A DNA stretch of 64,000 bases from Neisseriaceae bacterium TC5R-5 (GTDB lineage Bacteria > Pseudomonadota > Gammaproteobacteria > Burkholderiales > Chromobacteriaceae). The position numbers were made by a program, and so were the translations under genes. Position 1 is the stretch's first letter. Every line of letters begins with the position of its first letter. The notes under the pieces were generated by a model. It was not told the DNA's origin. It searched no databases and saw only the letters and a list, made by a program, of their open reading frames with translations. Below are positions 53,811-62,064 of the stretch, piece after piece. The DNA lies in the NCBI GenBank assembly GCA_020830965.2, contig JACCFC020000005.1, positions 43,049 through 107,048 on the forward strand. The letters run 5' to 3'.

Positions 53811-54551
53811 ATGGCCATTCACTTCATTTCCGACCTGCACCTGGCAGAAGATACCCCGGCACTGAATCAATTATTTTTAGACACCCTGCAATGTTGGCAA
53901 GGCCAGCTTGAGGCGCTGTATATCCTGGGAGATTTGTTTGAATGCTGGGTGGGTGATGATGATGACTCCACATTTTTAGCCAAGCCACTGGCTGCCATGC
54001 AGCAATTCGCGATCTATACGCCTTTATATGTGATGCATGGCAATCGCGACTTTTTATTGGGCGAAGGTTTTTGTCAACGTAGCGGTGGGCAATTAATAGC
54101 CGACCCCACCGTGATCAGCGCCTATGGTCAGCACTATCTGCTCAGCCACGGCGATGCGCTGTGTACCGATGACCATGCCTACCAACAGTTTCGCCAAATC
54201 AGCCGCAGCCAAATATGGCAGCAAGCCATGCTGGCTCGCCCATTAACCGAACGCCACGCTATTGCCCGCCAGGCACGCCAGCAAAGCGAAATGGCGAAAC
54301 AACAAAACGGCTTGAGCGCGATCAGCGATGTTACCGACAGCGCCGTCACCCGCTTATTGGCTGAACATAACTGGCCTACCCTGATTCACGGCCACACTCA
54401 CCGCCCGGCACAGCATCTACACCAGCAAGCACAACACTGCGCGCAACGCTGGGTCATCCCCGACTGGCACGATCAACAAGGCGCTTATTTACGGCTGGAC
54501 GCCAGCGGTTTGAGCTCTCACCCACTGCCAGCCGATTCCGCACCCAAGTAA
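53811..54551 (+). CDS. lpxH: UDP-2,3-diacylglucosamine diphosphatase
   Basis: Calcineurin-like metallophosphoesterase of lipid A synthesis that hydrolyses UDP-2,3-diacyl-glucosamine to lipid X plus UMP at the inner membrane surface. 246 residues, typical. Metal-binding motifs in order: FISDLHL, GDLFECWVGDDD, MHGNRDFLLG, LSHGDALCTDD and the late LIHGHTHRPA. It overlaps the converging tilS gene tail to tail by 34 bp. Confidence 0.95.
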   Translation: MAIHFISDLHLAEDTPALNQLFLDTLQCWQGQLEALYILGDLFECWVGDDDDSTFLAKPLAAMQQFAIYTPLYVMHGNRDFLLGEGFCQRSGGQLIADPTVISAYGQHYLLSHGDALCTDDHAYQQFRQISRSQIWQQAMLARPLTERHAIARQARQQSEMAKQQNGLSAISDVTDSAVTRLLAEHNWPTLIHGHTHRPAQHLHQQAQHCAQRWVIPDWHDQQGAYLRLDASGLSSHPLPADSAPK

Positions 54552-55870
54552 GGCCGCCACAGAGGCCACCAACCGGGCAAGCCGTGCGGATCAAAAGCCA
54601 CCGCCACACCAGGAATAGCCAACAACTGGCCACTATCCGCATACAACAAGGGCCAGCGTTCTCGCAACGGCGGCGCGATTGCCGCTTCCTGCAAATAACT
54701 TTTTACCGGCTTACGCCCTACTTTGGCTGCTAGGCGCTCCCCACCCAATCTGGGGCGCAACTGCAAAGACTGCCATTGCTCCAAACGCAAGCCGTGTGCT
54801 CGCCACTGCCAGCTAAGCTCGCCCCCCCATTGGGGTAGCGGCAAAATCTGTAAGGGATCAATCATTGCTAATTCAGTCACGACTGGTGCAGGCAAGCTCG
54901 CTAAAGCGTGTATAACGTCACGAAAACGATAAATACAACCCTGCGGCAAACGTAATTGCGGACAACTCAGAACATCTGCTGCCTGCAACTGGCGCTGAAA
55001 CTCCTGCAACGCCGTTGGCTCCGGCAAAGACCACTGTAGAGAACGCAGCCATGCCAGCAATAGATGGCGTTGCCGTACTGGCGATAGCGCCAACAGGCTC
55101 TCAACACGCAAACCCATCATTTGCCGACAACTAGCCAGATCAGCCGTCACAATCTCGTCCAGCAACTCGGCCGCATCCGCCTGCAAAGCGGCAGCACGCA
55201 CCAAGTGCTGGCGATAGTGCGGCACTGCCTGCTCTATCTGTGGCAATAGCTGCTGACGCAGCCAGTTACGCCGCCAGCGGGTGTCCTGATTGCTCTCATC
55301 CTCCACCCAAAGCAAACCTTGCCGCTGCACATATTCCGCTAATTGGCTGCGCCGCACCTGCAGCAAAGGACGCCATAGCTGTTTGTCACCCGTCAACGCC
55401 CGCCACACCGGCATCGCGGCCAAGGCACGCACCCCGCCTCCACGCAATAACTGCAGCAATACGGTTTCGGCCTGATCATCCAGATGCTGCGCCAGGACAA
55501 CAATCTGAGCCGCCGACTGCGCATAGACCCGATAACGGGCCGCGCGTGCCACCGCCTCCAGACTCTCGCCGCCCATTGGCGACAATTGCACCCGCTCTAT
55601 CCGTAACGGCACATTCAAGCGCTGGCACAGCTGCTGGCAATGCGCTAGCCACTCATCCGCATGCGGGCTAAGCCCATGATGCACATGTACGGCAGACAAA
55701 GACCACTCCGGCCGGCTCTGCCGCAACTGGCACAGCAAAGACAGCAAGGCCACCGAATCCAGACCGCCACTTAAACCCACCTCAAAAGCACATTGGCCGG
55801 ATAAATTATCCGGCCAATGTTTGAGCAGGGATGACAACAGCTCAGACGCCATCGTCCTTGAAACGTCCAT
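54518..55870 (-). CDS. tilS: tRNA(Ile)-lysidine synthase
   Basis: N-type ATP pyrophosphatase that converts C34 of tRNA-Ile(CAU) to lysidine. 450 residues, usual length. PP-loop [13 protein letters not shown] (about residue 34), [16 protein letters not shown], and [20 protein letters not shown] are the catalytic core; the C-terminal TilS domains follow ([20 protein letters not shown] with RERWPLLY). Two starts are possible: 55870, and an ATG at 55852 inside the accA 3' end; neither has a strong RBS, so translation coupled to accA is likely. Overlaps lpxH at its 3' end. Confidence 0.93.
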   Translation of the reverse strand: MDVSRTMASELLSSLLKHWPDNLSGQCAFEVGLSGGLDSVALLSLLCQLRQSRPEWSLSAVHVHHGLSPHADEWLAHCQQLCQRLNVPLRIERVQLSPMGGESLEAVARAARYRVYAQSAAQIVVLAQHLDDQAETVLLQLLRGGGVRALAAMPVWRALTGDKQLWRPLLQVRRSQLAEYVQRQGLLWVEDESNQDTRWRRNWLRQQLLPQIEQAVPHYRQHLVRAAALQADAAELLDEIVTADLASCRQMMGLRVESLLALSPVRQRHLLLAWLRSLQWSLPEPTALQEFQRQLQAADVLSCPQLRLPQGCIYRFRDVIHALASLPAPVVTELAMIDPLQILPLPQWGGELSWQWRAHGLRLEQWQSLQLRPRLGGERLAAKVGRKPVKSYLQEAAIAPPLRERWPLLYADSGQLLAIPGVAVAFDPHGLPGWWPLWRPYLGAESAGSG

Positions 55871-56807
55871 AACTCATCAAACGGTCAAAGCGCACTTTAA
55901 GCAGCTCATCCAATGACTTTCCAGTTACCTCTTTAAGTTCATCCTGCAATACCCGCTTCAACGTGGCCATCATCTGTGGATAATCACGATGCGCACCACC
56001 TACCGGCTCATTGACAACACGATCAACCAGACCGAGCGTCTTCAGACGCGGAGCGGTAATCCCTAAAGCTTCTGCAGCTTCTGATGCCCGCTCGGCAGTC
56101 TTCCACAAAATAGAGGCACAACCCTCAGGCGAAATCACCGAATACGTGGCGTATTGCAACATATTCACGCAATCACCGACCGCAATGGCTAACGCGCCAC
56201 CCGAACCGCCTTCACCAATAATCGTCACGATAATCGGCACCCGCAGGCGCGTCATCTCATACAGATTACGGCCAATGGCCTCGGATTGCCCACGCTCCTC
56301 GGCACCAATACCCGGCCAAGCTCCGGTGGTATCCACCAAAGTGATCACCGGAATACCAAACTTCTCCGCCAGCTTCATTAAACGCAAAGCCTTACGGTAG
56401 CCTTCTGGATTGGGCATGCCAAAATTACGCCGTATCTTTTCCTTGGTATCCCGCCCTTTTTGCTGGCCAATCACCATCACCGACTGACCATTAAAACGGG
56501 CTAGACCGCCGACAATAGCCGCATCGTCGGCAAAAGCACGATCGCCATGCAACTCCTCAAAGTCAGTAAAAAGACCTTGTATATAGTCGAGGGTATAGGG
56601 TCGCAAGGGATGGCGCGCCACCATGGCAATCTGTGATGGAGTAAGCTTGGCATAAAGAGACTTGGTCAACTCCATGCTCTTTTTCTGCAGGCGGGCAATC
56701 TCTTCGGAAATGTCCAAAACAGAATCATCTTGGACAAAGCGTAGTTCTTCTATTTTGTTCTCGAGCTCGGCAATAGGCTGCTCAAAATCGAGAAAGGTCG
56801 GCTTCAT
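55842..56807 (-). CDS. accA: Acetyl-CoA carboxylase, carboxyltransferase alpha subunit
   Basis: Alpha subunit of the carboxyltransferase that, with AccD, moves CO2 from biotin to acetyl-CoA in the first step of fatty acid synthesis. 321 residues, standard. Opens [20 protein letters not shown], followed by the crotonase-like core with [49 protein letters not shown] and [15 protein letters not shown]. Intact. It overlaps the tilS start and is probably translationally coupled with it. Confidence 0.97.
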   Translation of the reverse strand: MKPTFLDFEQPIAELENKIEELRFVQDDSVLDISEEIARLQKKSMELTKSLYAKLTPSQIAMVARHPLRPYTLDYIQGLFTDFEELHGDRAFADDAAIVGGLARFNGQSVMVIGQQKGRDTKEKIRRNFGMPNPEGYRKALRLMKLAEKFGIPVITLVDTTGAWPGIGAEERGQSEAIGRNLYEMTRLRVPIIVTIIGEGGSGGALAIAVGDCVNMLQYATYSVISPEGCASILWKTAERASEAAEALGITAPRLKTLGLVDRVVNEPVGGAHRDYPQMMATLKRVLQDELKEVTGKSLDELLKVRFDRLMSYGRFKDDGV

Positions 56808-56952
56808 TCTTTACATCATCCGATAAATAGCTAATCGGCGCATCATACCTTAGCCATAAACTTTTCGTCATCTTTCCCACCGACAAAAGCAGAGGCTTTT
56901 AAGTGATTTTCAAAAAATTTAGCCATTCTGCAAAAAATCCCTAGCAAAGGGC

Positions 56953-56982
56953 TTGCGCAAAGCTTAGGGGCTGTGTTTTAAT
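56953..56982 (+). promoter_or_regulatory. Candidate promoter of the tRNA cluster
   Basis: TTGCGC (56953-56958) and TTTAAT (56977-56982) are separated by 18 bp and lie about 55 bp before the first tRNA. This is the only fair promoter-like pair in the gap between accA and the tRNAs. Confidence 0.4.
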
Positions 56983-57035
56983 TCGCATCCTCTGCTGACG
57001 GCCACACAGTAATACGGCTGGAAAGCAAGGTTTTA

Positions 57036-57111
57036 GGGCGTTTAGCTCAGTTGGTAGAGCGTCTGCCTTACAAGCAGAATGTCGGCGGTTCGACTCCGTC
57101 AACGCCCACCA
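57036..57111 (+). tRNA. tRNA-Val (anticodon TAC), first copy
   Basis: 76 nt including encoded CCA. Acceptor stem GGGCGTT/AACGCCC, D arm GCTC..GAGC, anticodon loop CTTACAA with anticodon TAC, variable loop, and GGTTCGACTCC T arm. All stems pair. Identical to the copy at 57229. Confidence 0.98.
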
Positions 57112-57122
57112 AAGTATCAAAT

Positions 57123-57199
57123 GGAGTGGTAGTTCAGTTGGTTAGAATACCGGCCTGTCACGCCGGGGGTCGCGGGTTCGAGTCCCGTCCACTCCGCCA
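57123..57199 (+). tRNA. tRNA-Asp (anticodon GTC), first copy
   Basis: 77 nt including CCA. Acceptor GGAGTGG/CCACTCC, anticodon loop CTGTCAC with anticodon GTC, T arm GGGTTCGAGTCCC. Separated from tRNA-Val by 11 bp. Identical to the copy at 57316. Likely substrate of GluQ encoded in this window, provided G34 is converted to queuosine. Confidence 0.98.
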
Positions 57200-57228
57200 G
57201 CTTTACAAAGTAGTGAGCCCAGATTCGG

Positions 57229-57304
57229 GGGCGTTTAGCTCAGTTGGTAGAGCGTCTGCCTTACAAGCAGAATGTCGGCGGTTCGACTCCGTCAACGCCC
57301 ACCA
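57229..57304 (+). tRNA. tRNA-Val (anticodon TAC), second copy
   Basis: Base-for-base repeat of the tRNA at 57036, 193 bp further on, as part of a tandem duplication of the Val-Asp pair. Encoded CCA present. Confidence 0.98.
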
Positions 57305-57315
57305 AAGTATCAAAT

Positions 57316-57392
57316 GGAGTGGTAGTTCAGTTGGTTAGAATACCGGCCTGTCACGCCGGGGGTCGCGGGTTCGAGTCCCGTCCACTCCGCCA
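57316..57392 (+). tRNA. tRNA-Asp (anticodon GTC), second copy
   Basis: Base-for-base repeat of the tRNA at 57123, including the 11-bp spacer to the preceding tRNA-Val. Encoded CCA present. Followed by a U-tract terminator. Confidence 0.98.
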
Positions 57393-57400
57393 ACACCTAT

Positions 57401-57423
57401 AAATCCCTTAATTGGGATTTTTT
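57401..57423 (+). terminator. Terminator of the tRNA cluster
   Basis: AAATCCC-TTAATT-GGGATTT followed by further T residues, eight bases after the last tRNA. Classic intrinsic terminator. Confidence 0.88.
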
Positions 57424-57580
57424 GTTTTCCAGATTCACTTGTTGCCTAAAGCTGTTACCGGGCAGCCACCTGATACAGATCCAGTCAGATACCTGCATAG
57501 TTCGTTCAAATGACCAGCCCGGGCAAGTAAACCAGCGCTAAGATCAAGCTAGCCGCCCCGGTTTCTTTTGCTTCATCCGC

Positions 57581-58270
57581 TTATTCACTACCCTGCAAAC
57601 GATAGGGCTCTTCAAAGTCTCGGAAATCCTGTTCTGCCTTGGCTGCCTGCACCCACTCTTTGACAGCGGGCAGAGCCAGTACGTGGTCGACATAGGCTTG
57701 TGCGCGGGCAGAGATCGGTACGTGATAGGTTTTAAAACGCAGGCACACCGGTGCAAAGAAGGCATCGGCAATACTGAAATCACCAAATAATAGCGGCCCG
57801 CCAGAACGTTGCAGACAGTTTTCCCACTCTTGTGTCAGCGCCAACACATCGGCTCTGACACTGGCCTGATCACGCCAGATCAAAGCCCCCTCTTTCGGCA
57901 AATCGGCTTCGACATTCATCGGAAAAAAACGGCGTAAATGATTAAAGCCACTGTGCATTCTGGCGCATAGATTACGGGCCACGGCACGAGCCTGTGCTTC
58001 GCGCGGCCACCAAGCCTGCTCGGGATAAAGCTCGGCCAGATACTCGACGATGGCCAGACTATCTCCGATCACCAACTCGCCATGCTGCAATGCCGGCACC
58101 GTGCCCGCAGAGTGAAGAGCGTTCATACGCTGCTTAAAGCTGGAGTCTGGCGTAAATGAGTCAAAACGCACCTTCTGCTCACTAAAGGGCACACCAAAAT
58201 GACGCATAGCCACCCAGGGCCGTAAAGACCAAGAGGAGTAGTTTTTATTGCCAATAAATAAACTGAACAT
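57581..58270 (-). CDS. Glutathione S-transferase family protein
   Basis: 229 residues. N-terminal thioredoxin-like domain opens MFSLFIGNKNYSSWSLRPWV, with the active Ser/Tyr region in NYSSWS typical of the YfcF/zeta-like bacterial GST group, followed by the cis-Pro motif AGTVPALQHGELVIGDSLAI (glutathione gamma-Glu site). The C-terminal helical domain carries FGDFSIADAFFAPVCLRF, the conserved N-capping box. Cytoplasmic glutathione-dependent transferase or isomerase; substrate unknown. 35 bp downstream of the first of two paralogous unknown genes on the same strand. Confidence 0.9.
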   Translation of the reverse strand: MFSLFIGNKNYSSWSLRPWVAMRHFGVPFSEQKVRFDSFTPDSSFKQRMNALHSAGTVPALQHGELVIGDSLAIVEYLAELYPEQAWWPREAQARAVARNLCARMHSGFNHLRRFFPMNVEADLPKEGALIWRDQASVRADVLALTQEWENCLQRSGGPLLFGDFSIADAFFAPVCLRFKTYHVPISARAQAYVDHVLALPAVKEWVQAAKAEQDFRDFEEPYRLQGSE

Positions 58271-58305
58271 CGCTCATCCCTTTCTGCTGGTTAAGAAATC
58301 ACACA

Positions 58306-58980
58306 TTAATCTGTTCTGGGCTGCATTCTCCACAGCAACTCCTGAGTTTGATACCAGGCAACAAAACGTTCACGCACCTGCAGGCACTCATCCAGGCTGG
58401 CACCTCTATAATGTTGCAAGCAGGCATAGAAGAAACGTTCATCGGGCCGGAAATCAGGGCCGTCACCAATACGACGCGCGGAAACATTCTCAACAACTTC
58501 AAACCCCATCGCCGCGTGCTCATCTTGCGCCAGACCACCATGCTGCTGCACATACTGCTCGCAGGCACGAGCCACCACATTAATATGGTTCTGTACGCTG
58601 GGGTCGACGCCGCGTACAAAGTCAATTTGTGCATTTTGTTGCCAGCACAGACGCATTGCCTGCCGTGCCTCTTCTTCGCTCAGCCACTGCACACGCTCGT
58701 TAATCAACAGAAAATGCTGCTCAATCCGTCTATGCAGTTGCGAAATAAGATGGCTGGTTTCGTCTTTGTCGATGTCCCACAGAACGATGGCGAAGCGGGT
58801 GACGCCGCGTTCTAGCGCAATCATCACCTGTTTGCCGGCCAGTTCAATACAGTGCAGTTGCCAAGCCCAACGCTGTTCAGCATTTTTTGGCCTTGTCGGG
58901 CTTACCCAGCTCGCCTGGCTGCCATCTTCATAATGCGTGGTAAGAAATGCCACCATCGCATTGCTGCAGTAAAACAACAT
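58306..58980 (-). CDS. Hypothetical protein, paralogue 1 (DUF6933-like?)
   Basis: 224 residues, no signal peptide or membrane helix. Opens MLFYCSNAMVAFL, with a central FAIVLWDIDKDETSHLISQL and RRIEQHFLLINERVQWLSEEEA, and ends RERFVAWYQTQELLWRMQ. It is clearly paralogous to the protein at 59162-59824 along its whole length (same order of MLF-CS, IALE/IAME, AIVL..I/ALIF..I, WLSE-EA, FD/DFV, V-HIN-VA, RERF/KERF-AW-QTQ). The fold resembles proteins annotated DUF6933, from memory and with low certainty. RBS AGAGGAAAT precedes the start. Function unknown. Confidence 0.65.
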   Translation of the reverse strand: MLFYCSNAMVAFLTTHYEDGSQASWVSPTRPKNAEQRWAWQLHCIELAGKQVMIALERGVTRFAIVLWDIDKDETSHLISQLHRRIEQHFLLINERVQWLSEEEARQAMRLCWQQNAQIDFVRGVDPSVQNHINVVARACEQYVQQHGGLAQDEHAAMGFEVVENVSARRIGDGPDFRPDERFFYACLQHYRGASLDECLQVRERFVAWYQTQELLWRMQPRTD

Positions 58981-59070
58981 AAGATTTCCTCTGACCTCAG
59001 CCCAATCCGCTGAGCAACATAAATGGATGAACTTAAACCGGTACAGCTCACCAATAAGTTCGCAAACGAC

Positions 59071-59148
59071 TAAGAGCTGCTAACAAAACCTCAAAGAGCA
59101 CCTGAGCCGAGGCGCGACGCTGGATCAGGGGTTTTGTTCGCGGCTCAT
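59071..59148 (+). repeat. MITE-like element D (short copy)
   Basis: About 78 bp with ends TAAGAGCTGCTAACAAAACC (59071-59090) and GGTTTTGTTCGCGGCTCA (59130-59147). The inside, AGAGCACCTGAGCCGAGGCG then CGACGCTGGATCAGGG, keeps the left and right parts of the 15288 element but lacks the middle. It lies between the two paralogous unknown genes. Confidence 0.78.
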
Positions 59149-59161
59149 CTAATGATGCCCG

Positions 59162-59824
59162 TCATTTTTGCTGCACCTGCCACAAGATATGCTGTGTTTG
59201 TTGCCATGCAATAAAGCGCTCTTTAATTTGAGCGCTCTCTGCTGCGCTGACGGAGGCATAACGCCGCAGAAAAAGATTGAAAAAAGCTTCGTCAGGTAAG
59301 AAATAATCCCCACCGCGCACAGAGCGCAGCAAGCTGTTGACACGTTCTTCAAAGTCGACTTCTTCGTCATCATCCTGGGGCAGACGGCCTGCCTGCTCTG
59401 CTACCAGCTCAAGCTGCCAAGCCACATCATTGATGTGGGCCTGTACGCTACGGTCATTAGCCAGCACAAAATCAAAATAGCGGTTTTGTTGTAAAAAACG
59501 GCCAACTGCCAGTTGCGCTTCGGACTCAGACAGCCAAGCGGCTCTGTCGTTCAACCAGATAAAATGATTGGCGACCCGCTGGTACAGCTGCTTCAGTAAA
59601 GTAACCGCATCCCCTTTTTTAATCCCGCCGAATATCAGCGCAAAACGGCTTTCTTGCTCCATCGCAATAAAGACATTGCTACGTGCCAATTTGATCACAT
59701 GCAGTTGCCACTCCCAATGATCAGAGAAACTGGCAGCGGGAGCGCTGTTAACCCAGCTGTGTGACTGGCCTTGGCGGCGTGAGCTTAAGGCGCTGGCTGC
59801 GACTTTGGAACAGGAAAACAACAT
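59162..59824 (-). CDS. Hypothetical protein, paralogue 2 (DUF6933-like?)
   Basis: 220 residues from the ATG at 59824, chosen because GGAG lies ten bases upstream and because it then aligns with the start of paralogue 1 (MLFSCSK versus MLFYCSN). Segments FALIFGGIKKGDAVTLLKQL, NHFIWLNDRAAWLSESEAQL and QIKERFIAWQQTQHILWQVQ match the paralogue. An acidic run DDDEEVDFEE at about 170-180 is specific to this copy. No known domain assigned with confidence. 30 bp before hslR in the transcription direction reversed; same strand as hslR and the FAA gene. Confidence 0.65.
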   Translation of the reverse strand: MLFSCSKVAASALSSRRQGQSHSWVNSAPAASFSDHWEWQLHVIKLARSNVFIAMEQESRFALIFGGIKKGDAVTLLKQLYQRVANHFIWLNDRAAWLSESEAQLAVGRFLQQNRYFDFVLANDRSVQAHINDVAWQLELVAEQAGRLPQDDDEEVDFEERVNSLLRSVRGGDYFLPDEAFFNLFLRRYASVSAAESAQIKERFIAWQQTQHILWQVQQK

Positions 59825-59851
59825 TGGCACAGCTCTCCCCGGATTAAACGG

Positions 59852-60256
59852 TCAAAATGAGTCTTTAAATTTGCTGATTTCACGGCGGGCCTTTTTGCTG
59901 GGACGCCCTTCGCCATGCGGAAAGCTGCTGCGCTCGGCTTTGAGCAGCAGGCTGCGCTGTTCTCGCGCGGCAATGGAGGCCGCGTCTTCACGATAAAGCT
60001 GTTGCGCTTCTGGCGCCGAACGGCGCTGGCTGGCCAAAACCAGCACTTCGACATGGTACTCCAACTGATTAATGCGTAAGAGTAGCCGGTCGCCAACACG
60101 CACCACGCGCGATGGTTTAACACGTTCACCATTGAGTTGTACCCGGCCCAGTTCGATGGCGTCCTGGGCTAGTTGGCGCGTTTTGTAGAAGCGCGCCGCC
60201 CACAACCATTTGTCCAGTCGCAGTTTGTCACCGGTTTCTGCATTAGCAGATGACAT
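59852..60256 (-). CDS. hslR: S4-domain RNA-binding protein, Hsp15 (HslR)
   Basis: 134 residues. The N-terminal S4 domain (LRLDKWLWAARFYKTRQLAQ, GRVQLNGERVKPSRVVRVGD) binds RNA; the C-terminal tail is strongly basic (GRPSKKARREISKFK). This is Hsp15, which binds free 50S subunits carrying nascent chains after heat stress and helps recycle them. The start overlaps the stop of the FAA-family gene (TGATG), so the two are coupled. Confidence 0.92.
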   Translation of the reverse strand: MSSANAETGDKLRLDKWLWAARFYKTRQLAQDAIELGRVQLNGERVKPSRVVRVGDRLLLRINQLEYHVEVLVLASQRRSAPEAQQLYREDAASIAAREQRSLLLKAERSSFPHGEGRPSKKARREISKFKDSF

Positions 60257-60912
60257 CAGGCAACGCTCCAGTGAGCGCTGAGCTGTTCTCCAAGAGAGAG
60301 GCGAAGACGGTCTTGCGACTTGACAGCCGCCACCCCTTCCGGGGTACCGGTGTAAACCAGATCACCACGTTGCAGACCGTAGGTGCGTGACAGATAGCTG
60401 ATGATGGTGGTGATGGGAAACAACATCAGACGGGTATCGCCGTGCTGACGTAGCTCCTCATTGACGTGTAACTGAAAGTGCAATTGCTGCGGGTCGGCAA
60501 TATCAGCAGCGGGTAGTAGATGAGAGATGGTCGCGGCGCTAGGGAAGCCTTTGGCCTTAGTCCAAGGGTGTCCCTTGCTTTTGGCCAGGCTTTGAATGTC
60601 ACGCGCGGTCATATCCAGTCCTAAACCATAGGCGGCAATGTGTGACAAGGCGTGTTCTGCTGCGATATCGCGCCCGCCCTCGCCGATCAACAGCACCAGT
60701 TCACACTCATGGTGCACATCGCTGGAGTAATCGGGCAGTTGCAAGGGGCTGCTTTCGTCAATCAGTGCGGAGGTTGGCTTAAGAAAAACTAGGGGTTCGC
60801 TTTCAACAGCATTACCGAGTTCGGCAGCGTGGGCGGCGTAGTTGCGGCCGATGCAGAAAATATTGCCAACAGTAAAGCTTTGCTGGCCTACAGTAAGTTG
60901 GACGGCACTCAT
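60256..60912 (-). CDS. Fumarylacetoacetate hydrolase-family protein
   Basis: 218 residues from ATG 60912, the usual size of the small FAH family (YcgM/FAHD1 type); a 36-codon longer frame runs into the divergent bcs promoter region. Motifs: FCIGRNYAAHAAELGN, LVFLKPTSALI, the metal-binding VHHECELVLLIG with Glu ligands, and YTGTPEGVAAV. Acts as a hydrolase, decarboxylase or isomerase on 2-oxo acids or acylpyruvates; the substrate is unknown. First gene of a unit with hslR. Confidence 0.9.
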   Translation of the reverse strand: MSAVQLTVGQQSFTVGNIFCIGRNYAAHAAELGNAVESEPLVFLKPTSALIDESSPLQLPDYSSDVHHECELVLLIGEGGRDIAAEHALSHIAAYGLGLDMTARDIQSLAKSKGHPWTKAKGFPSAATISHLLPAADIADPQQLHFQLHVNEELRQHGDTRLMLFPITTIISYLSRTYGLQRGDLVYTGTPEGVAAVKSQDRLRLSLGEQLSAHWSVA

Positions 60913-61078
60913 AGCGGTGGGCTTTCTATGAAATAAGGAGGGCGCTAACATAAACGGCCATTTTATTTTGCTATACCTAGTAACGGCAGCAAAGCAAGCT
61001 AAAAAAGGACCTGACTGCACAATTATACCGTTTTGTCGTATTTATGACCGTATTAGCATCAATGCCCCAAGCATTGTG

Positions 61079-61097
61079 CTAGCTTAAATTGAGCTAG
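61079..61097. promoter_or_regulatory. Palindrome upstream of bcsR
   Basis: CTAGCTTAA-A-TTGAGCTAG: a 19-bp interrupted palindrome with one mismatch in nine base pairs, 26 bp before the bcsR start. It could bind a dimeric regulator of the cellulose operon or form a leader hairpin. Confidence 0.5.
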
Positions 61098-61122
61098 TAA
61101 ATTTTTATTAGGGAGCAAGGGC

Positions 61123-61308
61123 ATGTCAGAGCTCACCGATATTTGTCAATTACAGCGCTACTTGAAGCAGTCTACATTGTATTTTCACGAGTTACGGCTC
61201 ACCGAGGAAATAGAGGAAATCTGTCAGCGCTGGCCTCTATTAGCCCAGATACGACAGAGTGACACCCCACTACCGTCGCTTATTACTCAACAGACTGAAG
61301 CGGAATAA
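61123..61308 (+). CDS. bcsR: Cellulose biosynthesis protein BcsR
   Basis: 61-residue cytoplasmic helper of bacterial cellulose secretion; in enterics BcsR binds BcsQ and stabilises the synthase. The C-terminal RWPLLAQIRQ matches the conserved RWPLLAEF motif recalled for E. coli BcsR. The N-terminus (MSELTDICQLQRYLKQSTLY) is variable, as in the family. It follows GGGAGCAAGG. Three bases separate it from bcsQ, so the two are translated together. Short, but the context makes it real. Confidence 0.8.
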   Translation: MSELTDICQLQRYLKQSTLYFHELRLTEEIEEICQRWPLLAQIRQSDTPLPSLITQQTEAE

Positions 61309-61311
61309 GCT

Positions 61312-62064
61312 GTGGCCATTTTGGCAATTACCGGAATCAAGGGCGGTTGCGGGGCAAGCACAGTAACGGCCGGTCTGGCTTTTGCCTGGGCGCAGCAACA
61401 TCGTTCTATTCTGGCCATGGATTTATGTCGGCGCAATTTGTTACGCCTGCATTTGGGCCTGCCATGGCAGGAGCAGGATGGCTGGTATTTGCGCTTATTG
61501 AAGGGTGAGGACTGGACACAAGCGGCCTGGCAGTTGGCCGAGCGGCTGGACTTCGTCCCTTATGGCGAGGTGGCCTTTGCCACGCCGGCCGCCTTGCTGG
61601 ATGCCGAATGGTTGCAACGCGAGTTGGCCCGGCTACAACGCCCGCCAGATGACAAAGTCTTGCTGGATACCCCTAGTGAAGATGGCCCGCTGCGCCGCCT
61701 GGCGCTGCATAGCGCCACCCATGTGCTGGTTGTGCTCCCCCCCGATGCGATGGCTTACGGTTTACTAAGCGCCTTGGCCGAAGAATTGCAGAGCAGTGGC
61801 GTGCCGGCGACGCGTACCTTTTTCTTACTGAATCGGGTAGAACTGACGCAGCAACTGGATAGGGATATCGAATTATTGTTTCGCAGCAAGCTGGCAGAAC
61901 AGATGACACCGCTGCCGCTGATGCGGGACGAAGCCTTACGCGAAGCGGTAGCCAAGGGACAGCCGGTAGCCATGTATGCGCCGGGCAGCCAGGCTGCCGA
62001 TGATTTGCGCCAGTTGGCAATGTGGTTAGCGATTCGTCTGGAACCGGTGCGGGGAATCGGATGA
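61312..62064 (+). CDS. bcsQ: Cellulose biosynthesis ATPase BcsQ
   Basis: 250-residue ParA/MinD-type protein that is required for cellulose synthesis and its polar localisation (also called YhjQ). Start GTG at 61312. The deviant Walker A reads GIKGGCGAST, lacking the invariant Lys of GKT, as is usual for BcsQ; LLDTPSED and VLLVV-like stretches follow. It overlaps bcsA by ATGA, and lies directly after bcsR: the enteric-type bcsRQAB order. Confidence 0.9.
   Translation: MAILAITGIKGGCGASTVTAGLAFAWAQQHRSILAMDLCRRNLLRLHLGLPWQEQDGWYLRLLKGEDWTQAAWQLAERLDFVPYGEVAFATPAALLDAEWLQRELARLQRPPDDKVLLDTPSEDGPLRRLALHSATHVLVVLPPDAMAYGLLSALAEELQSSGVPATRTFFLLNRVELTQQLDRDIELLFRSKLAEQMTPLPLMRDEALREAVAKGQPVAMYAPGSQAADDLRQLAMWLAIRLEPVRGIG

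Noticed and set aside
57051..57338. Plus-strand open frame of 95 codons
   Set aside because: It runs straight through four tRNA genes; the repeat in its translation is the tRNA duplication.
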